A DNA stretch of 64,000 nucleotides from Flavonifractor sp. AGMB03687 (lineage in GTDB: Bacteria; Bacillota; Clostridia; Oscillospirales; Oscillospiraceae). A program made the translations under genes and the position numbers. The notes below the pieces were generated by a model that did no database searches, had not been told where the DNA came from, and saw nothing but the letters and a program-made list of their open reading frames with translations. Where the stretch lies: assembly GCF_017811815.1 (NCBI RefSeq), contig NZ_JADKZI010000008.1:1-64000 (forward strand), read 5' to 3'. Shown here piece by piece: positions 30,938 to 40,295 of this stretch (position 1 is the stretch's first letter; each line of letters opens with the position of its first letter).

Positions 30938-33388
30938 ATGGAACAACCGGAAAAGAAAACCGAAACCCCCATGACCAAGCTGGCCCGCTTCATCGTCGAC
31001 AAGCGCAAGGCCTTCTTTCTCATCTTCATTGCCGCATTGATCTTCTGCGGCGCCTCCATCAATAAGGTACAGGTGAACAACGACATCACCTCCTACCTGC
31101 CGGCGGACACCGAGACCCGGCGGGGCCTGACCCTGATGGAGGAGCAGTTCGTCACCCTGGGCACCGCCAACGTAATGGTGTCCAACGTGACCTACGACAC
31201 CGCCGCCGCCCTGGCCGCCAAGCTGGAGCAGGTGGACGGGGTGTCCCAGGTGGTCTTTGACGACACCGCCGACCACTACCACGACTCGGCCGCCCTGTTT
31301 ACCATCTCCTTCGACGGCGAGGCGGCCGACCCGGAGACGGTGGAGGCCCTTCACCGGGTGGAGGATGCCCTGGAGGGCTACGACCTGTCGGTGTCCACCG
31401 AGGTGGGCCGGGATACCTCCGCCTCCCTGAAGAAGGAGATGACCGTCATCCTGGCCATCGCCGCCGCGGTCATTGTGGTGGTGCTCCTCTTCACCTCCAA
31501 AAGCTATATGGAGGTGCCCGTCTACCTCATCGTGTTCGTGGCGGCAGCCGTGCTCAACATGGGCACCAACTTTATTTTCGGCACCATCTCCTTTATTACC
31601 AACTCCATCGCCGTAGTGCTTCAGCTGGCTCTGGCCATCGACTACGCCATCATCTTCTGCCACCGGTACATGGAGGAGCAGGACGGCGGTCTGGACCCCC
31701 GGGAGGCCGACATCGCCGCCCTGAGCAAGGCGATTGTGGAGATCTCCTCCTCCAGTCTGACCACCATCTCCGGCCTGATCGCCCTGATGCTCATGCAGCT
31801 GCGCATCGGCTTCGACATGGGTATCGTGCTGGCCAAGGGCATCGTGTGCTCCATGGTGTGCGTGTTCTTCCTGATGCCCGGCCTGCTGATGGTGTTCCAG
31901 GGTCCCATCGACCGCACCCGCCACAGAAACCTGGTACCCAAGATCAACTTCTGGGGCAAGGCGGTGGTCAAGCTCCGCTTTGTACTGCCCCCCATCTTCC
32001 TGGTGGTGGTCATCGCCGGCGCGGTGCTGTCCAGCCACTGCGTCTACGTCTTTGACACCAACGACGCCGACTTTGACAACAAGCCCGACTGGCAGCTGGC
32101 CGACGAAAAGGTGACGGCCACCTTCGGCAAGAAGAACACCATCGCCATGCTGGTACCCCGAGGGGACTACCAGAAGGAAAAGCGCATCCTGGAGCGGGTA
32201 TCCGAGCTGCCCCAGGTGACCCAGGTCACCGGTCTTGCCAACATCGAGGTGGAGGAGGGCCGGATGCTCACCGACGACATCTCGCCCCGGCAATTTGCCG
32301 AGCTGGCGGGGGTGGACGTGGAGCTGGCCCGGCTGCTCTTCCAGGCTTACGGCCTCAGCGTGGAGGAGTACGGGTCCATCTTCCAGAACCCGGACGACTA
32401 CTCCGTTCCCCTGCTGGACATCTTCCAGTTCCTGCTGGAGCAGAAGGACAAGGGCGTGGTCAGCCTCACCGGCGACCAGGCCAAGCAGGTGGAGGACCTG
32501 CAGGAGCAGCTGGACGTGGGTCTCAAGCAGCTCCAGGGCGAGGATTGGTCCCGGATGGTCTTTGTGGCCGACGTGCCCACCGAGGGGGACGACACCTACG
32601 CCCTGCTGGATGAGATCCGCTCCATCGGTCAGGACTACTACGACGACGTGGTGCTGGTGGGCAACTCCACCAACGCCTTCGACCTGGCCAGCTCCTTCTC
32701 CGGCGACAATCTGAAGATCAGCGTGCTCACCGCCCTCTTCGTCATGGTGATCCTGCTGTTCACCTTCAAGTCCGCCGGTCTGCCGGTGCTGCTGGTGCTC
32801 ACCATTCAGGGCTCTATCTGGATCAACTTCTCCTTCCCGGTCCTCACCAACACCAACCTCTTCTTCCTCAGCTACCTGGTGGTCAGCTCCATCCAGATGG
32901 GTGCCACCATTGACTACGCCATCGTCATCACCAACCGCTATCTGGAGCTGAAGGCCATCATGAAACCCAGGGAGGCCATCGTGGAGGCCCTGAGCCAGAG
33001 CTTCCCCACCATCCTCACCTCGGGCACCATCATGGCGGTGGCCGGCTTCCTCATTGGCGGCATCTCCACCGACGCCACCATCGGCTCGGTGGGTCTTACC
33101 CTGGGCCGGGGCACCGTCACCTCCATCTTCCTGGTCATGACCGTGCTGCCCCAGCTGCTGCTGTTGGGCGACGCCCTCATTGAGCGCACCGCCATCACCC
33201 TCAACCGGGACCGGTCCCAGCGGTTTAACAAGGGCACCATGCGCCTGGACGGCCATGTCCGGGGCCATGTGTCCGGCTTTGTGGACGGCGAATTTAAGGG
33301 CGTGATCCACGGCAGCGTGGACGCCCTTATCGAGAGCAACTATCAGGATATCCAGACCGAAGACGACCAAGAGGAGGACCAGCCATGA
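30938..33388 (+). CDS. MMPL/RND-superfamily transporter
   Basis: An 816-residue membrane protein with the RND layout: TM1 (FFLIFIAALIFCGASIN), a large outer domain, TM2-6 (from ILAIAAAVIVVVLLF), TM7 (VLPPIFLVVVIAGAVLS), a second outer domain with a coiled segment (SLTGDQAKQVEDLQEQLDVG) and TM8-12. The two proton-relay segments LALAIDYAIIFCHRY and MGATIDYAIVITNRY match the MMPL G/A-x-x-x-D-Y motif. It probably exports lipids, lipid-like compounds or drugs. The hydrophilic C-terminus (RFNKGTMRLDGHVRGHV...EDDQEEDQP) is cytoplasmic. ATG at 30938 has GAGAGG 9 nt upstream; its stop overlaps the next gene by 4 nt. Confidence 0.93.
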   Translation: MEQPEKKTETPMTKLARFIVDKRKAFFLIFIAALIFCGASINKVQVNNDITSYLPADTETRRGLTLMEEQFVTLGTANVMVSNVTYDTAAALAAKLEQVDGVSQVVFDDTADHYHDSAALFTISFDGEAADPETVEALHRVEDALEGYDLSVSTEVGRDTSASLKKEMTVILAIAAAVIVVVLLFTSKSYMEVPVYLIVFVAAAVLNMGTNFIFGTISFITNSIAVVLQLALAIDYAIIFCHRYMEEQDGGLDPREADIAALSKAIVEISSSSLTTISGLIALMLMQLRIGFDMGIVLAKGIVCSMVCVFFLMPGLLMVFQGPIDRTRHRNLVPKINFWGKAVVKLRFVLPPIFLVVVIAGAVLSSHCVYVFDTNDADFDNKPDWQLADEKVTATFGKKNTIAMLVPRGDYQKEKRILERVSELPQVTQVTGLANIEVEEGRMLTDDISPRQFAELAGVDVELARLLFQAYGLSVEEYGSIFQNPDDYSVPLLDIFQFLLEQKDKGVVSLTGDQAKQVEDLQEQLDVGLKQLQGEDWSRMVFVADVPTEGDDTYALLDEIRSIGQDYYDDVVLVGNSTNAFDLASSFSGDNLKISVLTALFVMVILLFTFKSAGLPVLLVLTIQGSIWINFSFPVLTNTNLFFLSYLVVSSIQMGATIDYAIVITNRYLELKAIMKPREAIVEALSQSFPTILTSGTIMAVAGFLIGGISTDATIGSVGLTLGRGTVTSIFLVMTVLPQLLLLGDALIERTAITLNRDRSQRFNKGTMRLDGHVRGHVSGFVDGEFKGVIHGSVDALIESNYQDIQTEDDQEEDQP

Positions 33389-36300
33389 ACCGAACCAAAC
33401 GTATCCCGGCCCTGCTGCTGGCCGTCGCCCTCCTCTGCTCCCTGCTGCCCCCCGCCGGGGCGGCGGGGACGGTGACCATCGCCAACCTCTCCGACCTGCG
33501 GGACTTTGCCCGCAGCTGCACCAAGGACACCTGGTCGGTGGGGGTGACGGCGGAGCTTACCGCCGACCTGGACCTGAGGGGCGCCGACTTCTCCCCCATC
33601 CCCATCTTCCAGGGCACCTTCCGCGGCAACGGCCATACCATTACCGGACTCTCCTTTTCCGACAAGGGCTCCAAGGTGGGGCTCTTCCGCACCCTGACCG
33701 AGAGCGCCGTGGTGGAGGACCTAATTGTGGAGGGCGCCCTCTCTCCCGGCGGCACCGCCGGGCAGGTGGGGCTGATCGCCGGTGAAAACAGCGGCACCGT
33801 CCGGCGCTGCACCGCCAAGGGCACCGTCTCCGGCCAGGAGGACGTGGGCGGCGTGGTAGGCCTCAACACAGAGACCGGCACCGTGGAGCGCTGCATCAAT
33901 GAGGCCTCGGTGTCCGCCCCCAGCAACGCCGGCGGCATCGCCGGCCAGAGCCTGGGCACCCTAGCTGGCTGCGCCAACACCGGCGCCATCAACACCGACC
34001 CCAACGAGGAGGCCCCCTCCAACTCCGGCGGCATCGCCGGACTGTCCCGGGGCACCATCTCCACCTGCTCCAACGCCGGTACCGTGGGCTATCAGCACCT
34101 GGGCTACAACACCGGCGGCATCGCCGGGCTCCAGTCAGGCTACATCTCCCAGTGCACCAACACCGGCTCCATCCTTGGCCGGAAAGACGTGGGGGGCATT
34201 GTGGGCCAGTTTGAGCCCAGCGTGGAAGTGCGCTACGGCCCCTCCCCCACCGAAAGCCTCAACAACAGCCTGGATACCCTCTTTGACGAGATGGATGCCT
34301 TCGGCGACCAGCTCAGCGCCATGGCTGGCCGGGGCATTGAGGACATTCAGGCCATCCAGGACGCGGTGGGCGGACTGCGGGACCGGGTCAGCGACGCCGG
34401 AAAGGAGGGGCTGGACGACTACCGGGCCATGACCGACGCCCTGGACCAGGAGATCTCTTCCCTGCGAGATGCGCTGAATAGCCTGGGAGACCATGTGGAC
34501 GCCTTCTCCGACGCCGCCTGGACCCAGCTGGACACCCTGCTGGAGCAGACCGATGCTCTGCGGGGCAGCGTGGACGATCTGCTGGACAGCACCGACTCCG
34601 CCCTCTCCAAGGCGGCCGCCGCCCTGGAGGACGCCATCGACGGGGTGGAGAGCCAGGTGAAAACCATCCGCACTCACCTGAAGGCCATGTCCGATGAGAT
34701 CAACAACATGAAGACCTACCTGAAGCAGGTGGCCGACCGTCTGCTTCACCTGGATCTGGAGGGTGCTCTTTCCATCCCCTTCCCCAACCTGGACCCGGCA
34801 GGCCACCTGTCCGCCATCGGAAAGGCTCTGGACCGGCTGCCCACCCTGGTGGGCGATCTGGTCCACAGCTGGGAAACCATCGGCAAGCACACCTCCCACG
34901 AGGTGGACGCCATCCGGGCTGACGCCGACAAAGCTGCCGACGCCATCTACAGCGCCGCCAGCCACCTGGTGGAGGAAGGCCGCACTCTGTCCCAGAACGC
35001 CAGGCAGGACCTGGACACCGTTACTGCCCAGGCCGACGCGGTGCGCGGCCTGCTGAAAGACTACTCCGACACCCTGGGCAGCAAGACCCAGGATGCGGCG
35101 GACGACATCGGCGATCAACTGGATGTGATCCAGGACCGGGTGGACAACATGACCCAGGCCGCCGGTCAGGACAACCAGGCCCTCCATGCCGCCGCCCGGC
35201 GGGTGAGCGGAGCCCTGGACCAGGTGCGCCAGTCCATCTATGAGATGGGCCAGGAGCCCGAGCTCACCACCGCCGACCGGTCTCAGGACGCCACCGAGGG
35301 CACCGGTGTAGTCACAGGCTGCACCGCAACCTGCACCGTGGAGGGCGACTCCAACACAGGCGGTATCGTGGGTGCCGTGGGGGCCGAGATCGGCGACGAC
35401 CCGGAGGCCACCTTTGACGCTGAGGACCTGAAGCTGCTGGCCGACGTATATGCCACTCTGCGAGCGGCGGTACGGGACTGCCGGTTTGACGGCACTGTCA
35501 CCGTGAAGAATGACTGCGGCGGCGGTATCGCCGGCCGGTGCACCACCGGCGCCATCGTGGACTGCGCCGCCCGGGGCACCGTCACCACCGGCACCGACTA
35601 CTGCGGCGGTATTGCCGGACATACCGGAGGCTCTATCCTCCGCTGCGCCGCCCTGGTAGACCTGGACGGCGGCAGCTGGCTGGGGGGCATCGCCGGTCTG
35701 GGCGGTACCCTCACCGACTGCCGGGCCATGGTGCGGGCCCAGGGTGACGGCGAATATCGAGGTGCCATTGCCGGTCAGTCGGAGGACCCCCTCACCGGCA
35801 ACCGCTACCTGCTGGAAGATCTGGCGGGCCTGGACGGCGTGGATGTGACCGGCCAGGCCGAGGGACTGGACTTTCCGTCCTTCTCCCAGCTGGACTACAT
35901 CCCGGCGGACTTCCTCATCTTCTCCTACCGCTTTACAGTGGACGGCCAACCCGTGGCTGAGATCCCCTTCTCCTACGGGGACGACCTGGACCAGAGCCTG
36001 GTGCCCGATCCCCCGGAGAAGGACGGGGAGTACGGCGTGTGGCCCGACTTCCCGGTGAAGGATCTGACCCGCTCCATGGTGCTGGAGGCCCAGTTCACCC
36101 AGCCCACCGCCACCCTCTCCTCCGGCGGAGAGTTCCCCGTCCTGCTGGCGGAGGGCGCCTTTGCGCCGGAGTCCACCCTGGACCTGGAGACCCTGGAGGA
36201 CGCTCCCGCTCTGTCTGGCTGGCAGAGCATGGGCAGCTGGTCCTACACCGTCACCGACTGCTCCAGCGACACCGTGACCCTCCGCCTGCGGGCGGCGGAC

Positions 36301-36546
36301 ACCAACCGCCCGGCGGCGGCCATCCGGCAGGAGGATGGCAGCTGGCAGGTGGTGGAGGGCCAGCTGGACGGCAGCTACCTGGTGCTGGAGGGCCCCGCCC
36401 AGGGGCAAATTGCCCTGCTGGATCGGCCTGCCATCAGCCCCCTGCTCATCGCCCTGCCCATCTGCGGCGGCCTGCTGGTGCTGCTTGTGGCAATCCTGCT
36501 CCTGCGCCGGCGGAAGAAGCAGCACACCCCCGCCGCCGTCAACTGA
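33385..36546 (+). CDS. Large wall-spanning protein: GLUG repeats, inserted coiled coil, C-terminal membrane anchor
   Basis: A 1053-residue exported protein. Signal peptide (IPALLLAVALLCSLLPPAGAA), a beta-helix of GLUG-type repeats to about 280 (GGIAGQSLGTLAGCANTGAI, GGIAGLSRGTISTCSNAGTV), then about 350 residues of predicted coiled coil (DALDQEISSLRDALNSLGDH, HLKAMSDEINNMKTYLKQVA). GLUG repeats resume (CTATCTVEGDSNTGGIVGAV, near 635-790), followed by a beta-rich domain, one TM helix (ALPICGGLLVLLVAILLL) and RRRKKQ. The coil is thus inserted in a beta-helix. It overlaps the MMPL gene by 4 nt; GGAGG is 7 nt before the ATG. It may be an envelope-spanning partner of the transporter, like YhgE/Pip-type proteins beside other MMPLs. 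Confidence 0.85.
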   Translation: MNRTKRIPALLLAVALLCSLLPPAGAAGTVTIANLSDLRDFARSCTKDTWSVGVTAELTADLDLRGADFSPIPIFQGTFRGNGHTITGLSFSDKGSKVGLFRTLTESAVVEDLIVEGALSPGGTAGQVGLIAGENSGTVRRCTAKGTVSGQEDVGGVVGLNTETGTVERCINEASVSAPSNAGGIAGQSLGTLAGCANTGAINTDPNEEAPSNSGGIAGLSRGTISTCSNAGTVGYQHLGYNTGGIAGLQSGYISQCTNTGSILGRKDVGGIVGQFEPSVEVRYGPSPTESLNNSLDTLFDEMDAFGDQLSAMAGRGIEDIQAIQDAVGGLRDRVSDAGKEGLDDYRAMTDALDQEISSLRDALNSLGDHVDAFSDAAWTQLDTLLEQTDALRGSVDDLLDSTDSALSKAAAALEDAIDGVESQVKTIRTHLKAMSDEINNMKTYLKQVADRLLHLDLEGALSIPFPNLDPAGHLSAIGKALDRLPTLVGDLVHSWETIGKHTSHEVDAIRADADKAADAIYSAASHLVEEGRTLSQNARQDLDTVTAQADAVRGLLKDYSDTLGSKTQDAADDIGDQLDVIQDRVDNMTQAAGQDNQALHAAARRVSGALDQVRQSIYEMGQEPELTTADRSQDATEGTGVVTGCTATCTVEGDSNTGGIVGAVGAEIGDDPEATFDAEDLKLLADVYATLRAAVRDCRFDGTVTVKNDCGGGIAGRCTTGAIVDCAARGTVTTGTDYCGGIAGHTGGSILRCAALVDLDGGSWLGGIAGLGGTLTDCRAMVRAQGDGEYRGAIAGQSEDPLTGNRYLLEDLAGLDGVDVTGQAEGLDFPSFSQLDYIPADFLIFSYRFTVDGQPVAEIPFSYGDDLDQSLVPDPPEKDGEYGVWPDFPVKDLTRSMVLEAQFTQPTATLSSGGEFPVLLAEGAFAPESTLDLETLEDAPALSGWQSMGSWSYTVTDCSSDTVTLRLRAADTNRPAAAIRQEDGSWQVVEGQLDGSYLVLEGPAQGQIALLDRPAISPLLIALPICGGLLVLLVAILLLRRRKKQHTPAAVN

Positions 36547-36549
36547 ATC

Positions 36550-36587
36550 AAAAAAGAGGCAGACACCATAGTGTCTGCCTCTTTCTT
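36550..36587. terminator. Bidirectional intrinsic terminator
   Basis: Stem AGAGGCAGACAC / GTGTCTGCCTCT, loop CATA, A/T runs both sides; shared by the TetR-MMPL operon and the convergent XRE gene. Confidence 0.9.
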
Positions 36588-37629
36588 ATTCCACTCGATT
36601 CTTTTTTCGGCGGAGCCGCCGCAGCTCCAGCACCACGCCCACTCCCACAAGGGCCAGGGCCGCCAGCAGCATGATGGCAAAGATCAGCACATTGATCCAG
36701 GAGAAGCCCCCCACGTCGGCGTGGGTGATCAGCACCTGCCAGGCAAAGTACTGGGCCAGGGTGGGCACCTTCTGCTCGGGCACCAGGCAGGCGCCCAGGC
36801 AGTTGCCCAGGGGGAGCACAAAGGTGATCTCCAGGGTGGCCAGACCTCCCTTCAGCCAAGGGCCCGCCGGCAACCAGTAGAGGATCACGAAGAGCAGCCA
36901 GACCAGGGCCATTACAAAGGCGGCAATGGGATATCCCAGGCGGAGCAGCCAGTTTCCTCCGGTGGTGAGGGAGATCACCGCCAGCAGCACGAAAAGCCAC
37001 ACCGTCAGCAGGGCCAGGAATGCGGGCAGGCGGCGTCCGCTATAGAAGCGGTTGACCGCCCACAGCCCCCAGGGCAGGGCCAGACCGGCGGCGGTGATGG
37101 CCAGCCCGCCCCCCAGCCAGGGGCCGCCGGTCACGCCCCAGCAGGCCAACAGCAGCAACAGCAGGCAGGCCGACAGGCCCCCCATGCAGATGGGCAGCTT
37201 GTTTCTCTTCAGGCGGAAGGGCAGGTTGGTCACGCAGAAGGCCATCCCCAGGGAGAAGAGCACGATCCAGAACCAGCTCAGCCGCCCCTCAAAGACCAGG
37301 TTGCAGAGGAAGCAGGGGACCAACGCGGTGAGGTAGGCAACCGCAAAGAAGATGCGGGTCCCCTTCACCACCCTGTTCCACACCGCCGCCGCCCGGGCCT
37401 GGGCGGACGCCTCATCGTCGTCGCAGGCGGTGAAGAACTCGTGCTCCGAGATGTGGAGCAGGCGGCAGATGGCGGGCACCAGGGAGACGTCGGGGTAGGA
37501 CAGCCCCCGCTCCCATTTGCTCACCGAGGACTCCGTCACATAGAGGGACTGGGCCAGCTCCCGCTGGGTCAGGCCGGCCTCCCCCCGCTTCCGGCGGATG
37601 TAAGCGCCAAAGGTTTTCTTTTCATCCAA
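36586..37629 (-). CDS. XRE-type HTH protein with multi-pass membrane domain, TTG start
   Basis: A 347-residue protein. Residues about 3-60 are an XRE/Cro HTH (FGAYIRRKRGEAGLTQRELA, ESSVSKWERGLSYPDVSLVP). The rest is a membrane domain of about eight helices (FFAVAYLTALVPCFLCNLVF through INVLIFAIMLLAALALVGVG) ending in RRLRRKKNRVE. Such membrane-tethered XRE proteins are common in gut Clostridia and presumably sense envelope state, but the signal is unknown. Start: TTG at 37629 with GGAGG 8 nt upstream; the nearby ATG is out of frame. Confidence 0.85.
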   Translation of the reverse strand: MDEKKTFGAYIRRKRGEAGLTQRELAQSLYVTESSVSKWERGLSYPDVSLVPAICRLLHISEHEFFTACDDDEASAQARAAAVWNRVVKGTRIFFAVAYLTALVPCFLCNLVFEGRLSWFWIVLFSLGMAFCVTNLPFRLKRNKLPICMGGLSACLLLLLLACWGVTGGPWLGGGLAITAAGLALPWGLWAVNRFYSGRRLPAFLALLTVWLFVLLAVISLTTGGNWLLRLGYPIAAFVMALVWLLFVILYWLPAGPWLKGGLATLEITFVLPLGNCLGACLVPEQKVPTLAQYFAWQVLITHADVGGFSWINVLIFAIMLLAALALVGVGVVLELRRLRRKKNRVE

Positions 37630-37775
37630 TGCAAGGACCTCCGATCTTGGGCGAACCGCCCGACACACACCCTACCCGCCCGGCGGGGAAAAGTCAAGAA
37701 AAGAGCATCTATTTCTCCCTCGACTGTTGGTCGAGTTCTTCTGCCCCAATGGTTTGCAGGTTTTCTGCCAAAAAC

Positions 37776-37808
37776 GAAAAAGCGGCCCGCGCAGTGTGCG
37801 CGGGCCGC
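37776..37808 (-). terminator. Intrinsic terminator of prfC
   Basis: Stem GCGGCCCGCGCA / TGCGCGGGCCGC, 3-nt loop, then TTTTTCGTTTTTGG on the minus strand. Confidence 0.88.
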
Positions 37809-37815
37809 CGGGGAC

Positions 37816-39417
37816 TCAAAATTTGGTGCCGCCGAACTCGTGGAAGGTGAGGTTCTTGTTGCGCTCCTCCGTCCAGTTGATGGCCCACTGGGACCCGAAG
37901 AGGAGCAGCTGGTTGCCCTTGTAGTCCTCCACCAGCTTGGTGTCGGTGCCCAGGTTCAGGTCCTCCTCCTTCACCGGCTGGCCGTCCTCGGTCTCGATCC
38001 ACCGCAGGTACTCGTAGGGCAGGCCCTCCATGTAGAGGTCCACGTTGTACTCGTTCTTCAGCCGATACTCCAGCACGTCGAACTGCAGGGTACCAACCAC
38101 GCCCACAATGACCTCCTCCATACCGGAGTAGGGGGTCTTGAAGATCTGGATGGCGCCCTCCTGAGCGATCTGCTCCATGCCCTTCAGGAACTGCTTGCGC
38201 TTCATGGTGTCCAGAGAGCGCACCCGCTTGAAGTGCTCGGGGGCGAAGGTGGGGATGGGGTCAAACTTGAACTTCTTGGAGGCGGTGCACAGGGTGTCGC
38301 CGATGGAGAAGATGCCGGGGTCAAATACGCCGATGATATCGCCGGCGTAGGCCTCCTCGATGATCTCCCGCTCGGCCGCCATCAGCTGCTGGGGCCGGGA
38401 CAGACGGATCTTCTTGCCACCCTGGACGTGGTAGACCTCCTTGTCCGCCTCGAACTTGCCGGAGACGATGCGCATGAAGGCGATCCGGTCCCGGTGGGCC
38501 TTGTTCATGTTGGCCTGGATCTTGAACACGAAGGCGGAGAAGTTGTCGTCCATGGAGTCAATGATCTCCTCGCCCGCCTTCCGGGGCAGGGGGGCGGTGG
38601 TCATCTGGAGGAAGTGCTCCAGGAAGGGCTCCACACCGAAGTTGGTGAGGGCGGAGCCGAAGAACACGGGGGACAGCTTGCCGTGGCGCACCCGGTCCAG
38701 GTCAAACTCGGCGGCGGCGCCGTCCAGCAGCTCGATCTCGTCGTTGAGCTGCTGATGGAGCCGCTGGCCGATGAGGCCATCCAGGTTGGGGTCGCCCAGC
38801 TCCACCTCGGTGGCGGTGGCGGCTTTGGCGCCGCCGTTGGAGGTGAAGTGGATGATCTTCTTGCTGCCCCGGTCGTACACGCCCTTAAAATCCTTGCCGC
38901 AGCCGATGGGCCAGTTGACGGGGTAGGTCTCGATGCCCAGCTCCTTCTCCAGCTCTTCCAGCAGCTCAAAGGAGTCCCGGGCCTCCCGGTCCATCTTGTT
39001 GATGAAGGTGAAGATGGGGATGTCCCGCATGGCGCACACCTTGAACAGCTTGCGGGTCTGGGCCTCCACGCCCTTGGCGGCGTCGATGACCATGACGGCG
39101 GAGTCGGCGGCCATCAGGGTGCGGTAGGTGTCCTCGGAGAAGTCCTGGTGGCCGGGGGTGTCCAGGATGTTGATGCAGTAGCCCTCGTACTGGAACTGCA
39201 TGACGGAGGAGGTGACCGAGATACCGCGCTGCTTCTCGATCTCCATCCAGTCGGAGGTGGCGGCACGGGTGTTCTTCTTGCCCTTGACCTGTCCGGCCTG
39301 GGCGATGGCTCCGCCGTAGAGCAGGAACTTCTCGGTCAGGGTGGTTTTACCGGCGTCGGGGTGGGAAATGATCGCAAAGGTTCTGCGACGCTTGATTTCA
39401 GATTCGTATTGTGACAA
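37816..39417 (-). CDS. prfC: Peptide chain release factor 3, TTG start
   Basis: A 533-residue GTPase that removes RF1/RF2 from the ribosome after termination. G1 SHPDAGKTTLTEKFL, G2 EIEKQRGISVTSSVMQ, G3 DTPGHQDFSED and G4 FINKMDRE are intact; the C-terminal RF3 domain follows (VVGTLQFDVLEYRLKNEYNV). No ATG is available: translation begins at TTG 39417, 8 nt after AAGGAGG. Length matches the family (about 530). Confidence 0.96.
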   Translation of the reverse strand: MSQYESEIKRRRTFAIISHPDAGKTTLTEKFLLYGGAIAQAGQVKGKKNTRAATSDWMEIEKQRGISVTSSVMQFQYEGYCINILDTPGHQDFSEDTYRTLMAADSAVMVIDAAKGVEAQTRKLFKVCAMRDIPIFTFINKMDREARDSFELLEELEKELGIETYPVNWPIGCGKDFKGVYDRGSKKIIHFTSNGGAKAATATEVELGDPNLDGLIGQRLHQQLNDEIELLDGAAAEFDLDRVRHGKLSPVFFGSALTNFGVEPFLEHFLQMTTAPLPRKAGEEIIDSMDDNFSAFVFKIQANMNKAHRDRIAFMRIVSGKFEADKEVYHVQGGKKIRLSRPQQLMAAEREIIEEAYAGDIIGVFDPGIFSIGDTLCTASKKFKFDPIPTFAPEHFKRVRSLDTMKRKQFLKGMEQIAQEGAIQIFKTPYSGMEEVIVGVVGTLQFDVLEYRLKNEYNVDLYMEGLPYEYLRWIETEDGQPVKEEDLNLGTDTKLVEDYKGNQLLLFGSQWAINWTEERNKNLTFHEFGGTKF

Positions 39418-39477
39418 GGTGATGTCCTCCTTGTTAAAATGTCAAATATCCATCCGTAGGGGTCGGCGTCTCTATGA

Positions 39478-40119
39478 TTACGGCGGGCTGAGCCGCTCCA
39501 CCGCCGCCGGAAGATCCGCGAAGGCGTCCACGTGGGGCACCTCATGGTCGATGTGTCCGAAGCCGTAGGCGGCGTGGAGGAAGGGCACCCCCGCCTGGGT
39601 GGCGGCATTGTAATCCCCCTGGGTATCGCCGATGTACAGGGGGTTTTTCAGGCCGTTGCGCTGCACCACCAGGGCGATGTTGTCCCCCTTGGGCTTGCCG
39701 GTGCGGCCGGGGTTTTCAAAGTCCTTGAAAAACTGGCCCAGGCCGTGGGCCTGGAAGAAGGCCTCAATGTAGCCCGCCTGGCAGTTGCTGACGATGAACA
39801 GGGGATAGTCCCGGGACAGGCACTCCAGGGTCTCCTCCACCTGGGGATAGAGCACGCCGCCGTGGGTGGCCACGTAGTCGTTTTCCACCACCAGCAGCTC
39901 ATCCAGCAGGGGACGGATCTCCTCCTTGGGAATATCGGGCACCAGCTTCTTCACGATATCGGGCAGCAGCATGCCCATGCAGCCGGTGACATTTTCCCGG
40001 GTCACCAGTCCCGCCAGCTGGGGATTTCGCCGCTCCAGCACGCTGTTCCAGGACAGGCAGATGGCGTCTACCGAGTCCCACAGGGTCCCATCCAGATCAA
40101 AGAGCAGTCCGTCAAACAA
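39478..40119 (-). CDS. HAD hydrolase, phosphoglycolate phosphatase-like, TTG start
   Basis: A 213-residue HAD phosphatase. Motif I FDGLLFDLDGTLWDSVDAIC, motif II LFIVSNCQAGYIEAFFQ, motif III Lys in TGKPKGDNIALVV and motif IV LYIGDTQGDYNAATQAGVPF are all present, with an alpha-helical cap. The substrate is a small sugar or glycolate phosphate by similarity; not fixed by sequence. I place the start at TTG 40119, 10 nt after GGGAGG, directly before FDGLLFDLDG; an in-frame extension to 40182 has no RBS. Confidence 0.85.
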   Translation of the reverse strand: MFDGLLFDLDGTLWDSVDAICLSWNSVLERRNPQLAGLVTRENVTGCMGMLLPDIVKKLVPDIPKEEIRPLLDELLVVENDYVATHGGVLYPQVEETLECLSRDYPLFIVSNCQAGYIEAFFQAHGLGQFFKDFENPGRTGKPKGDNIALVVQRNGLKNPLYIGDTQGDYNAATQAGVPFLHAAYGFGHIDHEVPHVDAFADLPAAVERLSPP

Positions 40120-40194
40120 AGGATACGCGCCTCCCGCTTTCGTCTCAAAAAACGACCACATCCACCTGGATGCAGCCGACAATCATACCATGTT

Positions 40195-40224
40195 ACTATA
40201 TCATACCCCATCCCTCTTTATCAA
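40195..40224 (-). promoter_or_regulatory. Sigma-A promoter of the HAD gene
   Basis: Minus strand TTGATA (40219-40224), 18-nt spacer, TATAGT (40195-40200). Confidence 0.6.
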
Positions 40225-40247
40225 GCCTTCCAACCGCCATATTTTGC

Positions 40248-40283
40248 ACAAAAAGGCCGGGTCCGCTTTACGGACCCGGCCTT
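40248..40283 (-). terminator. Intrinsic terminator of the SLH gene
   Basis: Stem AAGGCCGGGTCCG / CGGACCCGGCCTT with TTTTTG following on the minus strand, 12 nt past the stop codon. Confidence 0.85.
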
Positions 40284-40295
40284 TCCGGTTCTGCT

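Noticed and set aside
30908-33370. Minus-strand open frame of 820 codons opposite the MMPL gene
   Set aside because: Antisense shadow; the plus strand encodes a complete MMPL protein with proton-relay motifs.
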